64,000 nt of DNA, taken from contig JAJXTV010000008.1 in the NCBI GenBank assembly GCA_021783515.1, positions 44,217-108,216 on the forward strand. The letters are read 5' to 3'. Positions 45,425 to 55,376 of this stretch are shown piece by piece. Made by a program: the position numbers and the translations under genes. The notes under the pieces are model-generated. The model was not told the origin of the DNA and searched no databases. It saw only the letters and a program-made list of their open reading frames with translations. The stretch's first letter is position 1. The number at the start of each line of letters is the position of its first letter. The stretch is from Nitrospirota bacterium. GTDB lineage: Bacteria > Nitrospirota > Thermodesulfovibrionia > Thermodesulfovibrionales > UBA6898.

Positions 45425-47485
45425 CTATACGCTCCTCAGTTCCCCGCCGGTCTTCCGGAGTATATATGCGACGAGACCCCCGTGGACAGCTTCGACCTCT
45501 TCGTCGGTCAGCGTCCTGTCGGCTGAACGGTAGGTAATCCGGTACCCCAGGCTCTTTCTGCCCTGCGGGATATTCTTCCCCTTATAGGCGTCGAAAAGTT
45601 CCACATTTTCGAGATACCCCGAGGGATAGGCCGACAGCTCCCGCATCACCTCGGCAGACGAGAGAGCGTCGTCCAGGACGATTGCGATATCGCGCTCGAC
45701 CGCCGGGTATTTCGGTATCGCAGAGTAGGCCAGTCTCCCGGGGACGGCAGCAAGAAGCCTTTCAAGGCTCAGTTCAAAGACGACGATCTCCGGCTTCGGT
45801 ATCTTGAGGGCGAGCTTCTCCACCACCCCGGGGGTCAGTTCGCCGACATATCCGATGCGTTCCCCGCTGAGAAGCGCGTCGGCAGACTTCCCCCTGTGGA
45901 GAAAAGCCTCTGACGAAGGCACGTAGGAAAGTCCTGTCATCTTCATTTCCGCGAAGAGAGAATCGATCATCCCCTTGACGACATAAAACGACGGCGCCTC
46001 CTCCTTCCACAGGGAGGGCAGATTTTCGCGGAAGAGGATGCCGCCCAGCATGAGTTCTTCGTCCGGCAGTCTGCCACCGCGGTCGATAAAGATCCTTGCC
46101 GCCTCGAAGCACCTGATATCCCGCGCACCCCTCGCCAGATTATAGAGGAAGTTTTTCACGAGCGAAGGCGTCAGCGTCGTCCGCATGAGGGAATCTTCCT
46201 GACGGAGCGGGTTCAGGACCCCCACGCTTTTCCTCCTGTCGTCACCGGGAGGGATCAGCAGCGTATCGAGGTCCGCCTCGTTCATGAAGCTGTAGTTGAT
46301 CACCTCCGTGAAACCGGTCTTTCTGACCGCCTCCTTTATCCTGCCGATGTCGCCTTCCCTCTTGTTCAGGACCCCCGCCGAAAGCCCGGTCTTCGGGTTT
46401 CTCGCCGCGATATTGCCGAAGCCGAAGGTCCTCGCCACCTCCTCGACGATATCGTAATATTCCCTCACGTCCCTGCGGTAGGGGGGAGGAACCGCGCGGA
46501 ACCTCTCGCCGAGGTCTTCGCTCCGGATGCCGACCCTCCCGATCAGCGCCCTCATCTCGTCCTTTCCGATCGACGTGCCGAGCAGGGAATTCACCTGGTC
46601 ATATCCGGCCTCGACGACCGACGGGACGTATTGTTCGGGATAGGCGTCGACGATCCCGCCGATCGCCCCGCCGCCGGTCTCCCTCATGAGCAGGGCCGCC
46701 CTGTTGAGCGCGTTTTCGAGGAACACGATATCCGTACCCCTCTCAAAGCGGTAAGAGGATTCGGTCTTAAGCCCGAGCGCCTTCGAGGTCCTTCTGACCG
46801 AGGTCGGCTCGAAATATGCGCTCTCGAGAAAGATATTCTTCGTCTCGGGCGTCACGCTCGACCCCTCGCCACCCATCACGCCGGCAATCGCCACCGGTCC
46901 GTTGCCGTCCCAGATGAGGAGCATGTCCGGAGAGAGCTCCCTCCCGGCCCCGTCGAGGGTCACGATCTCTTTCCCCTGCCCTGCCCGTCCGACACGGATT
47001 GAGGCCCCGAAGAGCTTGTCCGCATCGAATGCGTGAAGGGGATGGCCGAGTTCGAGCAGCACATAATTCGTGATATCGACGATATTGTTGTTGAGAGAGC
47101 GGACGCCGCAGCGCTCCAGCCTTGCCTTCATCCATGCGGGCGAATCGCCCACGGTCACGCCGCTGATCATCCTGCCGGCATACCGGTTGCAGAGGGCCGG
47201 ATCGAGTATCTCGACCGTCACGCCCGACGCCGGCAGCCCGCCCTCTATGGCGGTGTCCGGCATCCTGAGGGGCAGATGAAAGGCTGCTGCCAGTTCCCGT
47301 GCGACGCCGAGGATGCTGAGACAGTCGGGCCTGTTCGGCGTGACATTCACTTCCATGACGACGTCGGCGCCGGCATTCTCCATACCCTCGATCTCGAGGC
47401 CGGCCATCGTGAGCCTGTCGGCAATCTCCCCCGGGGCCGCCTGTACGTCGACGAATTCCTTCAGCCATTCAAGAGAGACTTTCAT
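45425..47485 (-). CDS. pheT: Phenylalanyl-tRNA synthetase beta subunit (short form)
   Basis: MKVSLEWLKEFVD...TPNRPDCLSILGVAREL; B5 and FDX-ACB-type C-terminus. Confidence 0.95.
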   Translation of the reverse strand: MKVSLEWLKEFVDVQAAPGEIADRLTMAGLEIEGMENAGADVVMEVNVTPNRPDCLSILGVARELAAAFHLPLRMPDTAIEGGLPASGVTVEILDPALCNRYAGRMISGVTVGDSPAWMKARLERCGVRSLNNNIVDITNYVLLELGHPLHAFDADKLFGASIRVGRAGQGKEIVTLDGAGRELSPDMLLIWDGNGPVAIAGVMGGEGSSVTPETKNIFLESAYFEPTSVRRTSKALGLKTESSYRFERGTDIVFLENALNRAALLMRETGGGAIGGIVDAYPEQYVPSVVEAGYDQVNSLLGTSIGKDEMRALIGRVGIRSEDLGERFRAVPPPYRRDVREYYDIVEEVARTFGFGNIAARNPKTGLSAGVLNKREGDIGRIKEAVRKTGFTEVINYSFMNEADLDTLLIPPGDDRRKSVGVLNPLRQEDSLMRTTLTPSLVKNFLYNLARGARDIRCFEAARIFIDRGGRLPDEELMLGGILFRENLPSLWKEEAPSFYVVKGMIDSLFAEMKMTGLSYVPSSEAFLHRGKSADALLSGERIGYVGELTPGVVEKLALKIPKPEIVVFELSLERLLAAVPGRLAYSAIPKYPAVERDIAIVLDDALSSAEVMRELSAYPSGYLENVELFDAYKGKNIPQGRKSLGYRITYRSADRTLTDEEVEAVHGGLVAYILRKTGGELRSV

Positions 47486-47486
47486 A

Positions 47487-48533
47487 TCAAAACTGCCTCA
47501 GAAACCGGATGTCGTTTTCGTAGAAGAGCCGGATATCGTCTATCCCGTATTTCAGCATCGTCATCCTCTCGACACCCATGCCGAAGGCGAATCCGGAATA
47601 TCGTGAAGGATCGTAGCCGGCCATATCGAAGACCCGCGGGTTGACGAGCCCCGAGCCCAACACCTCGAGCCAGCCGGTCGTCTTGCAGACCCTGCAGCCC
47701 TTCCCCCTGCAAAAAACGCAGCCGATGTCCACCTCGGCGCTCGGCTCGGTGAAGGGGAAAAAACTCGGGCGGAACCTGACCGGCGTCTCCTTCCCGAAAA
47801 AAATGTGGATAAAGAGCTCGAGCACCCCCTTGAGGTCGCTGAAGGAAATGCCGGTATCGACCATGAGCCCTTCGACCTGGTGGAACATGGCGGTATGCGA
47901 TACATCGGCGTCGCAGCGGTATACCTTGCCCGGCGCGATGATCTTCAGCGGCGGCCGCCTCTTCTCCATCACCCTCACCTGAACGGGGGAGGTATGGGTC
48001 CTCAGCACCACGTCGTCCGAGACATAAAAAGTGTCCTGCATATCGCGGGCGGGGTGGTCCTTCGGAATATTGAGCGCCTCGAAATTGTAATGGTCGAGCT
48101 CGACCTCGGGGCCGTCCTCTATGCCGAAACCCATCGATACGAAGATGTCTTTTATCTCGCCGAGGACCTGGTTGATGGGATGTCTTCGGCCGAAGGGAAC
48201 GGCCTTGCCCGGGAGGGTGATGTCGATCTTTTCGGTGAGGAGTCTTTTTTCTTTCTCGCCTTCGCGGAGAAGGATTTCCCTGCCCCGGATCGCCTCCTCG
48301 ACCGCCCTCTTCAGGTCGTTGAGCCTTCTGCCGAACTCCTTCTTCCTCTCAGGCTCGGCGATCGAGGAAAGGGCCTTCATCCCCGTAGTGAGAAGCCCCT
48401 TTTTCCCCGTATATTTTGTCTTGACCTGCTGGAGTGCGGCGAGATCGGCCGCCCCGTCTACGTCGGCCCGGAACTCACTTTCTAGCTGACTGAAGGAACT
48501 GAGCAGCTGCTCTGGCGAAAGAAGTTCATCCAC
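47487..48533 (-). CDS. pheS: Phenylalanyl-tRNA synthetase alpha subunit
   Basis: HPARDMQDTFYV, FHQVEGLMVD, GFAFGMGVERMTML. Confidence 0.97.
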   Translation of the reverse strand: MDELLSPEQLLSSFSQLESEFRADVDGAADLAALQQVKTKYTGKKGLLTTGMKALSSIAEPERKKEFGRRLNDLKRAVEEAIRGREILLREGEKEKRLLTEKIDITLPGKAVPFGRRHPINQVLGEIKDIFVSMGFGIEDGPEVELDHYNFEALNIPKDHPARDMQDTFYVSDDVVLRTHTSPVQVRVMEKRRPPLKIIAPGKVYRCDADVSHTAMFHQVEGLMVDTGISFSDLKGVLELFIHIFFGKETPVRFRPSFFPFTEPSAEVDIGCVFCRGKGCRVCKTTGWLEVLGSGLVNPRVFDMAGYDPSRYSGFAFGMGVERMTMLKYGIDDIRLFYENDIRFLRQF

Positions 48534-48542
48534 CGGACTGCA

Positions 48543-48902
48543 CTAGGAGGCGAGTTGGGTCTTTACTTTCTCTGCAATCAGTCCGAAGGCCTTCGGATCG
48601 CTGTAGGCGAGCTCGGCCAGAGCCCTTCTGTCGAGCGCGATCTCCGCTTTCTGCAGCCCGTTCATGAACTGGCTGTAATTGAGGCCCATCGCGCGGACCG
48701 CGGCGCTGATCCTCGTGATCCAGAGAGACCTGAATTCGCGTTTCTTCGCCTTCCTGTCCCGATAGGCGTACTGAAGCCCCTTGTCGACGGCCTCGGTTGC
48801 AGTCCTGTAAAGCCTGCTCCTGCCGCCGTAATAGCCCTTGGCCCTGTCGAGTATCTTCTTCCTTCTCTGTCTTGTTTTAAAACCGCCTTTTGCCCTCGGC
48901 AT
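48543..48902 (-). CDS. rplT: Ribosomal protein L20
   Basis: [35 protein letters not shown]. Confidence 0.98.
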   Translation of the reverse strand: MPRAKGGFKTRQRRKKILDRAKGYYGGRSRLYRTATEAVDKGLQYAYRDRKAKKREFRSLWITRISAAVRAMGLNYSQFMNGLQKAEIALDRRALAELAYSDPKAFGLIAEKVKTQLAS

Positions 48903-49017
48903 CTCTTCCTCCTCAAAATCAGTAAAAAGTTACACGTCAAAAGTAAAAAGTCACCGCGCAGATGAGGGAACAACGATCTCCGATCCGTTCCTTTTCACCT
49001 TCTACGTTTCACCTTCT

Positions 49018-49215
49018 TTACATGTACGGCAACAGTTTCTTTATCCCGTCGTGATCGCTTTCGGAAACCAGAGCGCTCGTCCTCAGCTTCCTCGTCCTTT
49101 TGGACGGCTTGCTCGTCAGGAGATGGCTCTTATAGCCGTGCCCTCTCTTGATCTTTCCGGTGCCGGTTACCTTAAACCGTTTTGCTGCCCCTCTGTGCGT
49201 CTTCAGCTTTGGCAT
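49018..49215 (-). CDS. rpmI: Ribosomal protein L35
   Basis: [33 protein letters not shown]. Confidence 0.97.
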   Translation of the reverse strand: MPKLKTHRGAAKRFKVTGTGKIKRGHGYKSHLLTSKPSKRTRKLRTSALVSESDHDGIKKLLPYM

Positions 49216-49367
49216 CTCTACCTCCCTAAAAGTAAACGGGAGCCGGCGCGCGGAACTCTCTCCTTCCGCCTTCTCCCTGGAAACAAGATACGTATTATAC
49301 CTTAAAAAAAAATATTTGTCACGGATGAAGGTTGCGCCGGCGTCAGCGAAATGCGCTGCCACGCGCC

Positions 49368-49880
49368 CTATGACTTGGGGGCTACCACCATCGTGATATG
49401 GTTTCCCTCGAGCCTCGGCTGCTGCTCGATCTGAAATTTTCCCGAAAGCTGCTGGCTGATCTTTTCGAAGACCTTCATCCCGAGTTCGGGCCTCACAATC
49501 TCCCTCCCCCTGAAGTACATGACCACTTTGGCCTTGTCGCCGTCTTCGATAAAACGGTTGATGTTCCGTATCTTCAGGCCGAGGTCGTGCTCGCTTACCT
49601 GCGGCCTGACCTTGACCTCTTTTAAGTCCGACGTCTTCTTCTGCGTTTGCTTCTTGTTCAGCTGATATTTATATTTCCCGAAATCAAGGATCTTGCATAC
49701 CGGGGGCACGGCGGTCGGCGATACCTCGACCAGGTCGAGTCCCCTGTCGGCCGCGCGCCCGAGCGCATCTCTTACCGACATCACGCCCAACTGCTCCCCC
49801 TCGCTGCCGATGACCCTTATCTCTTTCGCACGGATCTGTTCATTGACGCGTATGTTCTTACCGACTTCCCTGCTGCTTAT
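49368..49880 (-). CDS. infC: Translation initiation factor IF-3, probable AUA start
   Basis: In-frame upstream extension [33 protein letters not shown] to MSVRDAL...; GGGAGGT SD before ATA; ORF-track start 49790 is internal. Confidence 0.9.
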   Translation of the reverse strand: MSSREVGKNIRVNEQIRAKEIRVIGSEGEQLGVMSVRDALGRAADRGLDLVEVSPTAVPPVCKILDFGKYKYQLNKKQTQKKTSDLKEVKVRPQVSEHDLGLKIRNINRFIEDGDKAKVVMYFRGREIVRPELGMKVFEKISQQLSGKFQIEQQPRLEGNHITMVVAPKS

Positions 49881-51781
49881 GTCCGCACCTCCCTGGAGTT
49901 TATCTTTTCGAGAAGAAAAGATATCAATTCATCCACGCCGAATGGGCCTATATTCTCCCCATTTCGCCTTCTGAGCATCACCGCGTTTTCAGATGCCTCT
50001 TTATCGCCTATTATAACCGAGTACGGGATCTTGCGAATAGTGCTTTTCCTTATTTTATTGCCGATCTTCTCGCTGTCTAGATCCGTCTCCACCCTCACTC
50101 CGCGGGCGCCCAGCGCGGACGCCAGCGACCGCGCATAATCGGCGTGCCGCTCCGAAATCGTCAGCACCGACACCTGCACCGGAGAAAGCCAAAGGGGAAA
50201 CGCGCCGGCATAATGCTCCACCAGCATGCCGAAGAAGCGCTCGATCGACCCCAGAAGGGCCCGGTGGATCATATACGGGCGGTGCTGCTGATTGTCCACC
50301 CCGATGTAGTTCATATCGAACCGCTCCGGCTCGTTGAAATCAAACTGCACCGTGGAGCACTGCCAGAGCCGTCCCAGCGCGTCCTTGATCTTGATGTCGA
50401 TCTTCGGGCCGTAGAACGCGCCGCCGCCCTCGTCCATCTCATAGGCGAGGCCCGCCTTGTCCGCGGCGATCCTGAGCGCCTGAGTCGCCTGCTCCCACAT
50501 CCTGTCGTCGCCCACGGCCTTTTCCGGCTTCGTGGCGATGTAGGCGGTAAACTCCTCGAACCCGAAGGTCCTGAGCATCCTGACCACAAAGCCCAGGACC
50601 TGTATGACCTCCTGCTCCATCCCCTCGGGCGCCACGAAGATATGCGCGTCGTCCTGGGTAAACCCCCTCACCCGAAGCAGCCCGTGAAGCACGCCGGAAC
50701 GCTCGAACCGGTATACCGTGCCCAACTCAGCATAGCGCATCGGCAGGTCCCGGTAGGATCGGAGCCTGTTCTTATAGATCTCGATATGGAAGGGACAGTT
50801 CATCGGCTTGACGTAAAACTCCTGCCCTTCCACTTCCATGGACGAATACATGTTCTCCTTGTAGAAGCCGAGATGCCCCGACGTCTCCCAGAGGGTCGCC
50901 CGGCCCACATGGGGGGAATATACGAAATCGTAGCCGTTCTTCTGATGCTCGTCCCTCCAGAAGTCCTCTATCGTCTTCCTTATGAGCGCGCCCATGGGGT
51001 GCCACAACACCAGTCCCCCTCCCACGTTTTCGGAAAGGGAAAAGAGATCGAGCTCCTTGCCGAGCTTGCGGTGGTCACGCTTCTTCACCTCTTCGAGGAA
51101 ATTCAGGTAGTCCTTCAGGTCCTTGGGGTTATTGAAGGAAGTGCCGTATATCCTCTGGAGCATCTTGTTCTTCTCGTCGCCCCGCCAGTAGGCGCCGGCG
51201 ATGCTGAGGAGCTTGAACGCGGCTATCCTCCCGGTCGACGCGAGATGCGGTCCCCGGCAGAGGTCGACAAAACCGCTTTCTTCATACACCGTCACCGTCT
51301 CGTCCGGAATCGCCGCCAGGAGCTCGACCTTATAGGGCTCTCCCTTCTCCGTAAAAAAGTCGGCGGCTTCCTGTTTCGACATCTCCTTCCTGACGATCGG
51401 AGAGTTCTGCCTGACAAGCTTCTCCATCTCCTTTTCGATGGCGGCGATGTCTTCGGGAGTGAAGGTCCTGCCGATGTCGAAATCGTAATAAAAGCCGTCC
51501 TCGATCGCCGGCCCGATCGCCACCTTCGCCTCGGGAAAGAGGTTCTTGACGGCGTGGGCCATGACGTGCGACGTGCTGTGCCGGTAAATCTCTTTTCCCT
51601 CTTCGGAGTCGAAGGTGATCGCCTCGACAAGGGTGCCCTCTTCGAGGGAATCGATTGAGGTGAGATCGCGGGGCAGACCGTTTATCCTGACCGCTACTGC
51701 CTTTGCCTTTTTGAGCTGTTTCTGCAATTCCGAAACATCGGCGACGTCCAGTTCTCTTCCGTCCTCTGTCCTGAGCTTAAT
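49877..51781 (-). CDS. thrS: Threonyl-tRNA synthetase, probable AUU start
   Basis: Core 49877-51727; N-terminal TGS extension IKLRTEDGRELDVADVSE in frame to ATT at 51781 behind GGAGGTAGGGAG. Confidence 0.9.
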   Translation of the reverse strand: MKLRTEDGRELDVADVSELQKQLKKAKAVAVRINGLPRDLTSIDSLEEGTLVEAITFDSEEGKEIYRHSTSHVMAHAVKNLFPEAKVAIGPAIEDGFYYDFDIGRTFTPEDIAAIEKEMEKLVRQNSPIVRKEMSKQEAADFFTEKGEPYKVELLAAIPDETVTVYEESGFVDLCRGPHLASTGRIAAFKLLSIAGAYWRGDEKNKMLQRIYGTSFNNPKDLKDYLNFLEEVKKRDHRKLGKELDLFSLSENVGGGLVLWHPMGALIRKTIEDFWRDEHQKNGYDFVYSPHVGRATLWETSGHLGFYKENMYSSMEVEGQEFYVKPMNCPFHIEIYKNRLRSYRDLPMRYAELGTVYRFERSGVLHGLLRVRGFTQDDAHIFVAPEGMEQEVIQVLGFVVRMLRTFGFEEFTAYIATKPEKAVGDDRMWEQATQALRIAADKAGLAYEMDEGGGAFYGPKIDIKIKDALGRLWQCSTVQFDFNEPERFDMNYIGVDNQQHRPYMIHRALLGSIERFFGMLVEHYAGAFPLWLSPVQVSVLTISERHADYARSLASALGARGVRVETDLDSEKIGNKIRKSTIRKIPYSVIIGDKEASENAVMLRRRNGENIGPFGVDELISFLLEKINSREVRT

Positions 51782-51822
51782 CTCCCTACCTCCGCGGGTA
51801 ACCAGTATTTGACCACACTTCC

Positions 51823-51850
51823 ATTATAATGTGAACGGAATATCTTACAA
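51823..51850 (-). promoter_or_regulatory. Sigma70-like promoter for thrS-infC-rpmI-rplT-pheST
   Basis: Minus strand TTGTAA-16 bp-TATAAT. Confidence 0.6.
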
Positions 51851-51854
51851 GAAA

Positions 51855-52360
51855 TTATTTTTTAATTTCAATGGGCGTTTTCGCGCCGCAGACCGGGCAA
51901 TCGGCACTCCGCCTGATGCGGAGCTTTCTGAACTCCATGTCCGAGGCGTTGAAGACGAGCATCCGGGAAAGCAGCGGCGGGCGAAAGCCGGTGACGAGCT
52001 TGATCGCCTCGATCGCCATCATGCAGCCGAGCATGCCGGAAACGGCCCCGAGCGCCGGTTGATGAGCCCCCTCTGCTGGTTCGTCACGATCAGTTCCGCG
52101 GCCTCCTTGCCGTGATATGTCTTGCCGCGCCAGGAGGCCCTCGAATATACCTTTTCGGCAATAAGATGCGTCAGCGCATTGATGGTAATGGTGATGCTCC
52201 TGACCCCCACCCGGAGGAGGTCTTCAATCCGTTCCGGCAGGCAGAGCCCGTTCGTCGAGACGCAGAGAATCAGTTCGGGAAACTACTTGCGGATCTCAGA
52301 CATGACCTCGAAGGTCGAATCGTTTGCGAGGGGATCGCCGGGGCCGCATCTTCCTCATGC
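51855..52360 (-). pseudogene. Fused remnant: 5' NifB-like radical SAM fragment joined out of frame to 3' HesA/MoeB/ThiF fragment
   Basis: GPGDPLANDSTFEVMSEIRK*FPELILCVSTNGLCLPERIEDLLRVGVRSITITINALT...GKTYHGKEAAELIVTNQQRGL, then frame shift to PALGAVSGMLGCMMAIEAIKLVTGFRPPLLSRMLVFNASDMEFRKLRIRRSADCPVCGAKTPIEIKK*. Confidence 0.75.
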
Positions 52361-52696
52361 AGACGAGGTCGGTGCTGCTCCAGCCGTTCCCCGCATAAAA
52401 GTTGAGGGCATCGCAATTCCGGCGGGGAAGACGCAGACCGACGCCCTCCCGGAAAGGAACATCCGGGATAATGAAGAGAGACTGTCAGGGAAGGCGCGAC
52501 CGTATTCCCGCGAAAAACAGTTGATGACTGAACGAATCGATCAACCCGGTAATAGACCGCCGGGCAAGTCCGGGAAGATCACGCCGACAGGGTATTTCTG
52601 GTCGAGCCGAAATCCCTTGAGCCGGAGAAAGAGGAGAACCTCAAAGACAGCAGGGTCGATTTCAGACTCCAATAGCTGCGCGCCCGGAGAACCCGC

Positions 52697-53062
52697 TCAG
52701 TCCTGCCCCTCTTTACCGCCGCGACTCGTCCAGTGAAGAAGCATTGCTACCTTCCATATCACAAGGACGACTAAAAGAGCGTAAAGGGCGGCCATAAGAA
52801 AGGGGTGTTTCTGAAAGCTGACCACTGTCAAAGACAAGGCGATCAGCGTGATGATCGGGATCAGGGAAACCTTCGCCGAAAGCGAGTTGCACCCGTCGAC
52901 GTACTCATAATACTTATCCAAAGCGACACGGCCGGCCACGGCGACTATGGCGGATAAGAACAGGGCCAGTTGACGCCATCTCATTAACGAAAACATTATT
53001 ATGGAAGCAAGCAGGAAGAAAAACGCCGCTTCCATAATTGCCAGCCTGGCACCCGCCTTCAT
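52697..53062 (-). CDS. Hypothetical membrane protein
   Basis: Four hydrophobic segments; start M at 53062. Confidence 0.5.
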   Translation of the reverse strand: MKAGARLAIMEAAFFFLLASIIMFSLMRWRQLALFLSAIVAVAGRVALDKYYEYVDGCNSLSAKVSLIPIITLIALSLTVVSFQKHPFLMAALYALLVVLVIWKVAMLLHWTSRGGKEGQD

Positions 53063-53385
53063 CTCGGCCCCTCCTTGCGCCTGACGCGACGGGGAAAAAA
53101 CAGGGAAGATACGATTCTTTGCATTTGTCGGACTCTCGACTAAATCATAGCGTGCTTTTATCCCATAATCAACAGGCAGAGGAAACGGCCTCTGCCGGAT
53201 CAGGGCCGCTATTGAATGTCCGGTGTCCATGCCAAAAACCCGTCTGAGTTAGCCGGCGGGGCGCTCTTTCCGCCAGCTTGCAGCGTCAGGGCATGGCGAT
53301 CTTCCGCTGCGGAAGGGGTTGCGCGGTTTTTCAAGCCGGTGTAAGATGAACTATATTCTTTACTGCCCTTTATTCCCGGAGGAAA

Positions 53386-54729
53386 ATGATGCTAACGCTT
53401 AATTTCGCGAACATGATGGAAGAAGTGATCGGCCCCAACGGGACGAACGACAAGGCGATCGAAACGCTCAGGGCCAAAACGCCGGAAATACATGCCGATA
53501 TTATCGGCCGCAAACGGAATGAGCTGGAATTCATGGGTCTCCCGGACCAGGATACGGCAGAGGTCAAAAAGCTCGGCGGCGAGGTGCGGGGTGAATCCGA
53601 TGCCTTCCTCCTCCTCGGAATAGGCGGCTCGGCGCTGGGGCCGAGGGCAGTCCTCGAGGCATTGAGCCCTCTTCATAACCTCAGGGAAGTGCCGAAGGTC
53701 TTCATCTACGACAACGTCGACCCGCGGACGCTGAGGCATATCCTTTCGGTCGTGGACCTCGGGAAAACGACCGTCAACGTCATCTCCAAATCGGGCAGCA
53801 CCGCCGAGACGGCCGCCGGGTTCATGATCCTCTGGGACGAGATGAAGAAGGCCGTCGGCAAGGATGCGGCAAGGAGATTTATCGCGACGACCGACCCGGC
53901 ATCCGGCAACCTCAGAAAGATCGCGGACGACCACGGGATGAGGACCCTGCCGATCGAAAAGGGAATCGGGGGCAGGTATTCGGTGCTCAGCCCGGTCGGC
54001 CTGCTCCTGGCCGAAGTAATAGGCGTCGACTCCCGCGAACTGCTCAGGGGGGCGGCGGAGATGCGGTCGCGCTGCTCGACGGACGACATAGGGAAGAACC
54101 CGGCGTACATGTTCGGAGGGCTGCTCTATCTCATGAATGTGAACGCGAACCGGAATGTAAACGTCCTTATCCCCTACGCCGACGGCCTCAAGTTTCTCTC
54201 GGAGTGGTTCTGTCAGCTCTGGGCCGAAAGCCTCGGGAAAGACGGCAAGGGCATGACCCCCTATCCTTCGGTCGGCACGACCGACCAGCATTCCCAGATG
54301 CAGCTCTGGATGGAGGGCCCCGGTGACAAGGTCGTCACCTTTATCAGGGTCGGCGAATACGGCGCGGACTACACGATCCCCAGGGTTTTCGAGGAAATCG
54401 AGGGAACGAGCTATCTTTCCGGTCACCGCCTTTCCGAGCTGATAAAGGCCGAAGAAGAGTCTTCCGAACTCTCCCTCGCAAAAAGGGGCCACCCGAACAT
54501 GACGATAGAGGTCCCCTCGATCGACGCCTACCATCTCGGAGAGCTCTTCCAGTTCTTCGAGATCGCCACCGCCTTCACCGGCCTTCTGATGGGGATTAAT
54601 CCCTTCAATCAGCCCGGAGTGGAGGAAGGGAAGAACTTCACCTACGGGATGATGGGGAAGAAGGGCTTCGATGCCAAGAGGGAAGAGGTCGAGAAGGCGA
54701 GGAAGGACAGGGCCGGCAGACAGGCGTGA
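53386..54729 (+). CDS. pgi: Glucose-6-phosphate isomerase
   Basis: LLGIGGSALGPRAV, VISKSGSTAET, GTTDQHSQMQLWMEGP, NPFNQPGVEEGK. Confidence 0.96.
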   Translation: MMLTLNFANMMEEVIGPNGTNDKAIETLRAKTPEIHADIIGRKRNELEFMGLPDQDTAEVKKLGGEVRGESDAFLLLGIGGSALGPRAVLEALSPLHNLREVPKVFIYDNVDPRTLRHILSVVDLGKTTVNVISKSGSTAETAAGFMILWDEMKKAVGKDAARRFIATTDPASGNLRKIADDHGMRTLPIEKGIGGRYSVLSPVGLLLAEVIGVDSRELLRGAAEMRSRCSTDDIGKNPAYMFGGLLYLMNVNANRNVNVLIPYADGLKFLSEWFCQLWAESLGKDGKGMTPYPSVGTTDQHSQMQLWMEGPGDKVVTFIRVGEYGADYTIPRVFEEIEGTSYLSGHRLSELIKAEEESSELSLAKRGHPNMTIEVPSIDAYHLGELFQFFEIATAFTGLLMGINPFNQPGVEEGKNFTYGMMGKKGFDAKREEVEKARKDRAGRQA

Positions 54730-54810
54730 AGCAATACTAGAAGGCTGGGAAGTAGGTGCCCAGGGATGAAAATAGAGTGCTGTAATACGCCAGCCGTCGC
54801 ATCGCAGAAT

Positions 54811-54837
54811 CGGCAGGGGCGCGCTGCGCCCCTGCCG
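54811..54837. repeat. Perfect 12-bp inverted repeat
   Basis: CGGCAGGGGCGC-GCT-GCGCCCCTGCCG, no following T-run. Confidence 0.7.
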
Positions 54838-54896
54838 CTATACTCCGCGGTGTCAGTCCCGACCGCCCCGGGAACCGTACCGTTTAAATCGCAAGC

Positions 54897-55376
54897 CTAC
54901 TTATAGACCGCAAACGTTGCGCCATTCTCCGGAACGAAATACCTGGTAACGCTGTCAACTCCCTCCCACCAAAAATCCGCCGATGGAAATGTACCGACCA
55001 AGGCCCCTTCATCCAGGTCCATCAACCACGTGGCGGGTACAACGAAATTATCACCCTGACTGTGCACCGAGCCGTCGGCGTTATAGGTGACCCACTTAAT
55101 GGTGAGATCAGAGTCATACTGAACGACCAGCAACTTGCCATAGCGACCTTCGTTCGTATGGTAAACCACGATGGTTCCGGCGGGAATCATGTTATTGCTG
55201 TTGTTGCTGCCGTCGATATTGGAAGAACTGAGCGTCAGCACTTTAATATCGTCCAAACTCAGAGCATCGAAAGACTTCGGCGGAACTGCCGGACTGTCGT
55301 TACTGCTGCCGCCGCACGCGGCCAAGCCGACTACCACCATCGTAAAGACTATCGCCCACAAAATGCCCTTTTTCAT
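54897..55376 (-). CDS. Putative lipoprotein, unknown function
   Basis: MKKGILWAIVFTMVVVGLAACGGSS lipobox. Confidence 0.7.
   Translation of the reverse strand: MKKGILWAIVFTMVVVGLAACGGSSNDSPAVPPKSFDALSLDDIKVLTLSSSNIDGSNNSNNMIPAGTIVVYHTNEGRYGKLLVVQYDSDLTIKWVTYNADGSVHSQGDNFVVPATWLMDLDEGALVGTFPSADFWWEGVDSVTRYFVPENGATFAVYK

Noticed and set aside
50144-51658. 504-aa plus-strand ORF
   Set aside because: Antisense to thrS
51790-51828. Possible thrS leader peptide MEVWSNTGYPRR*
   Set aside because: Its ATG overlaps the predicted -10 box, so it would lie upstream of the transcription start
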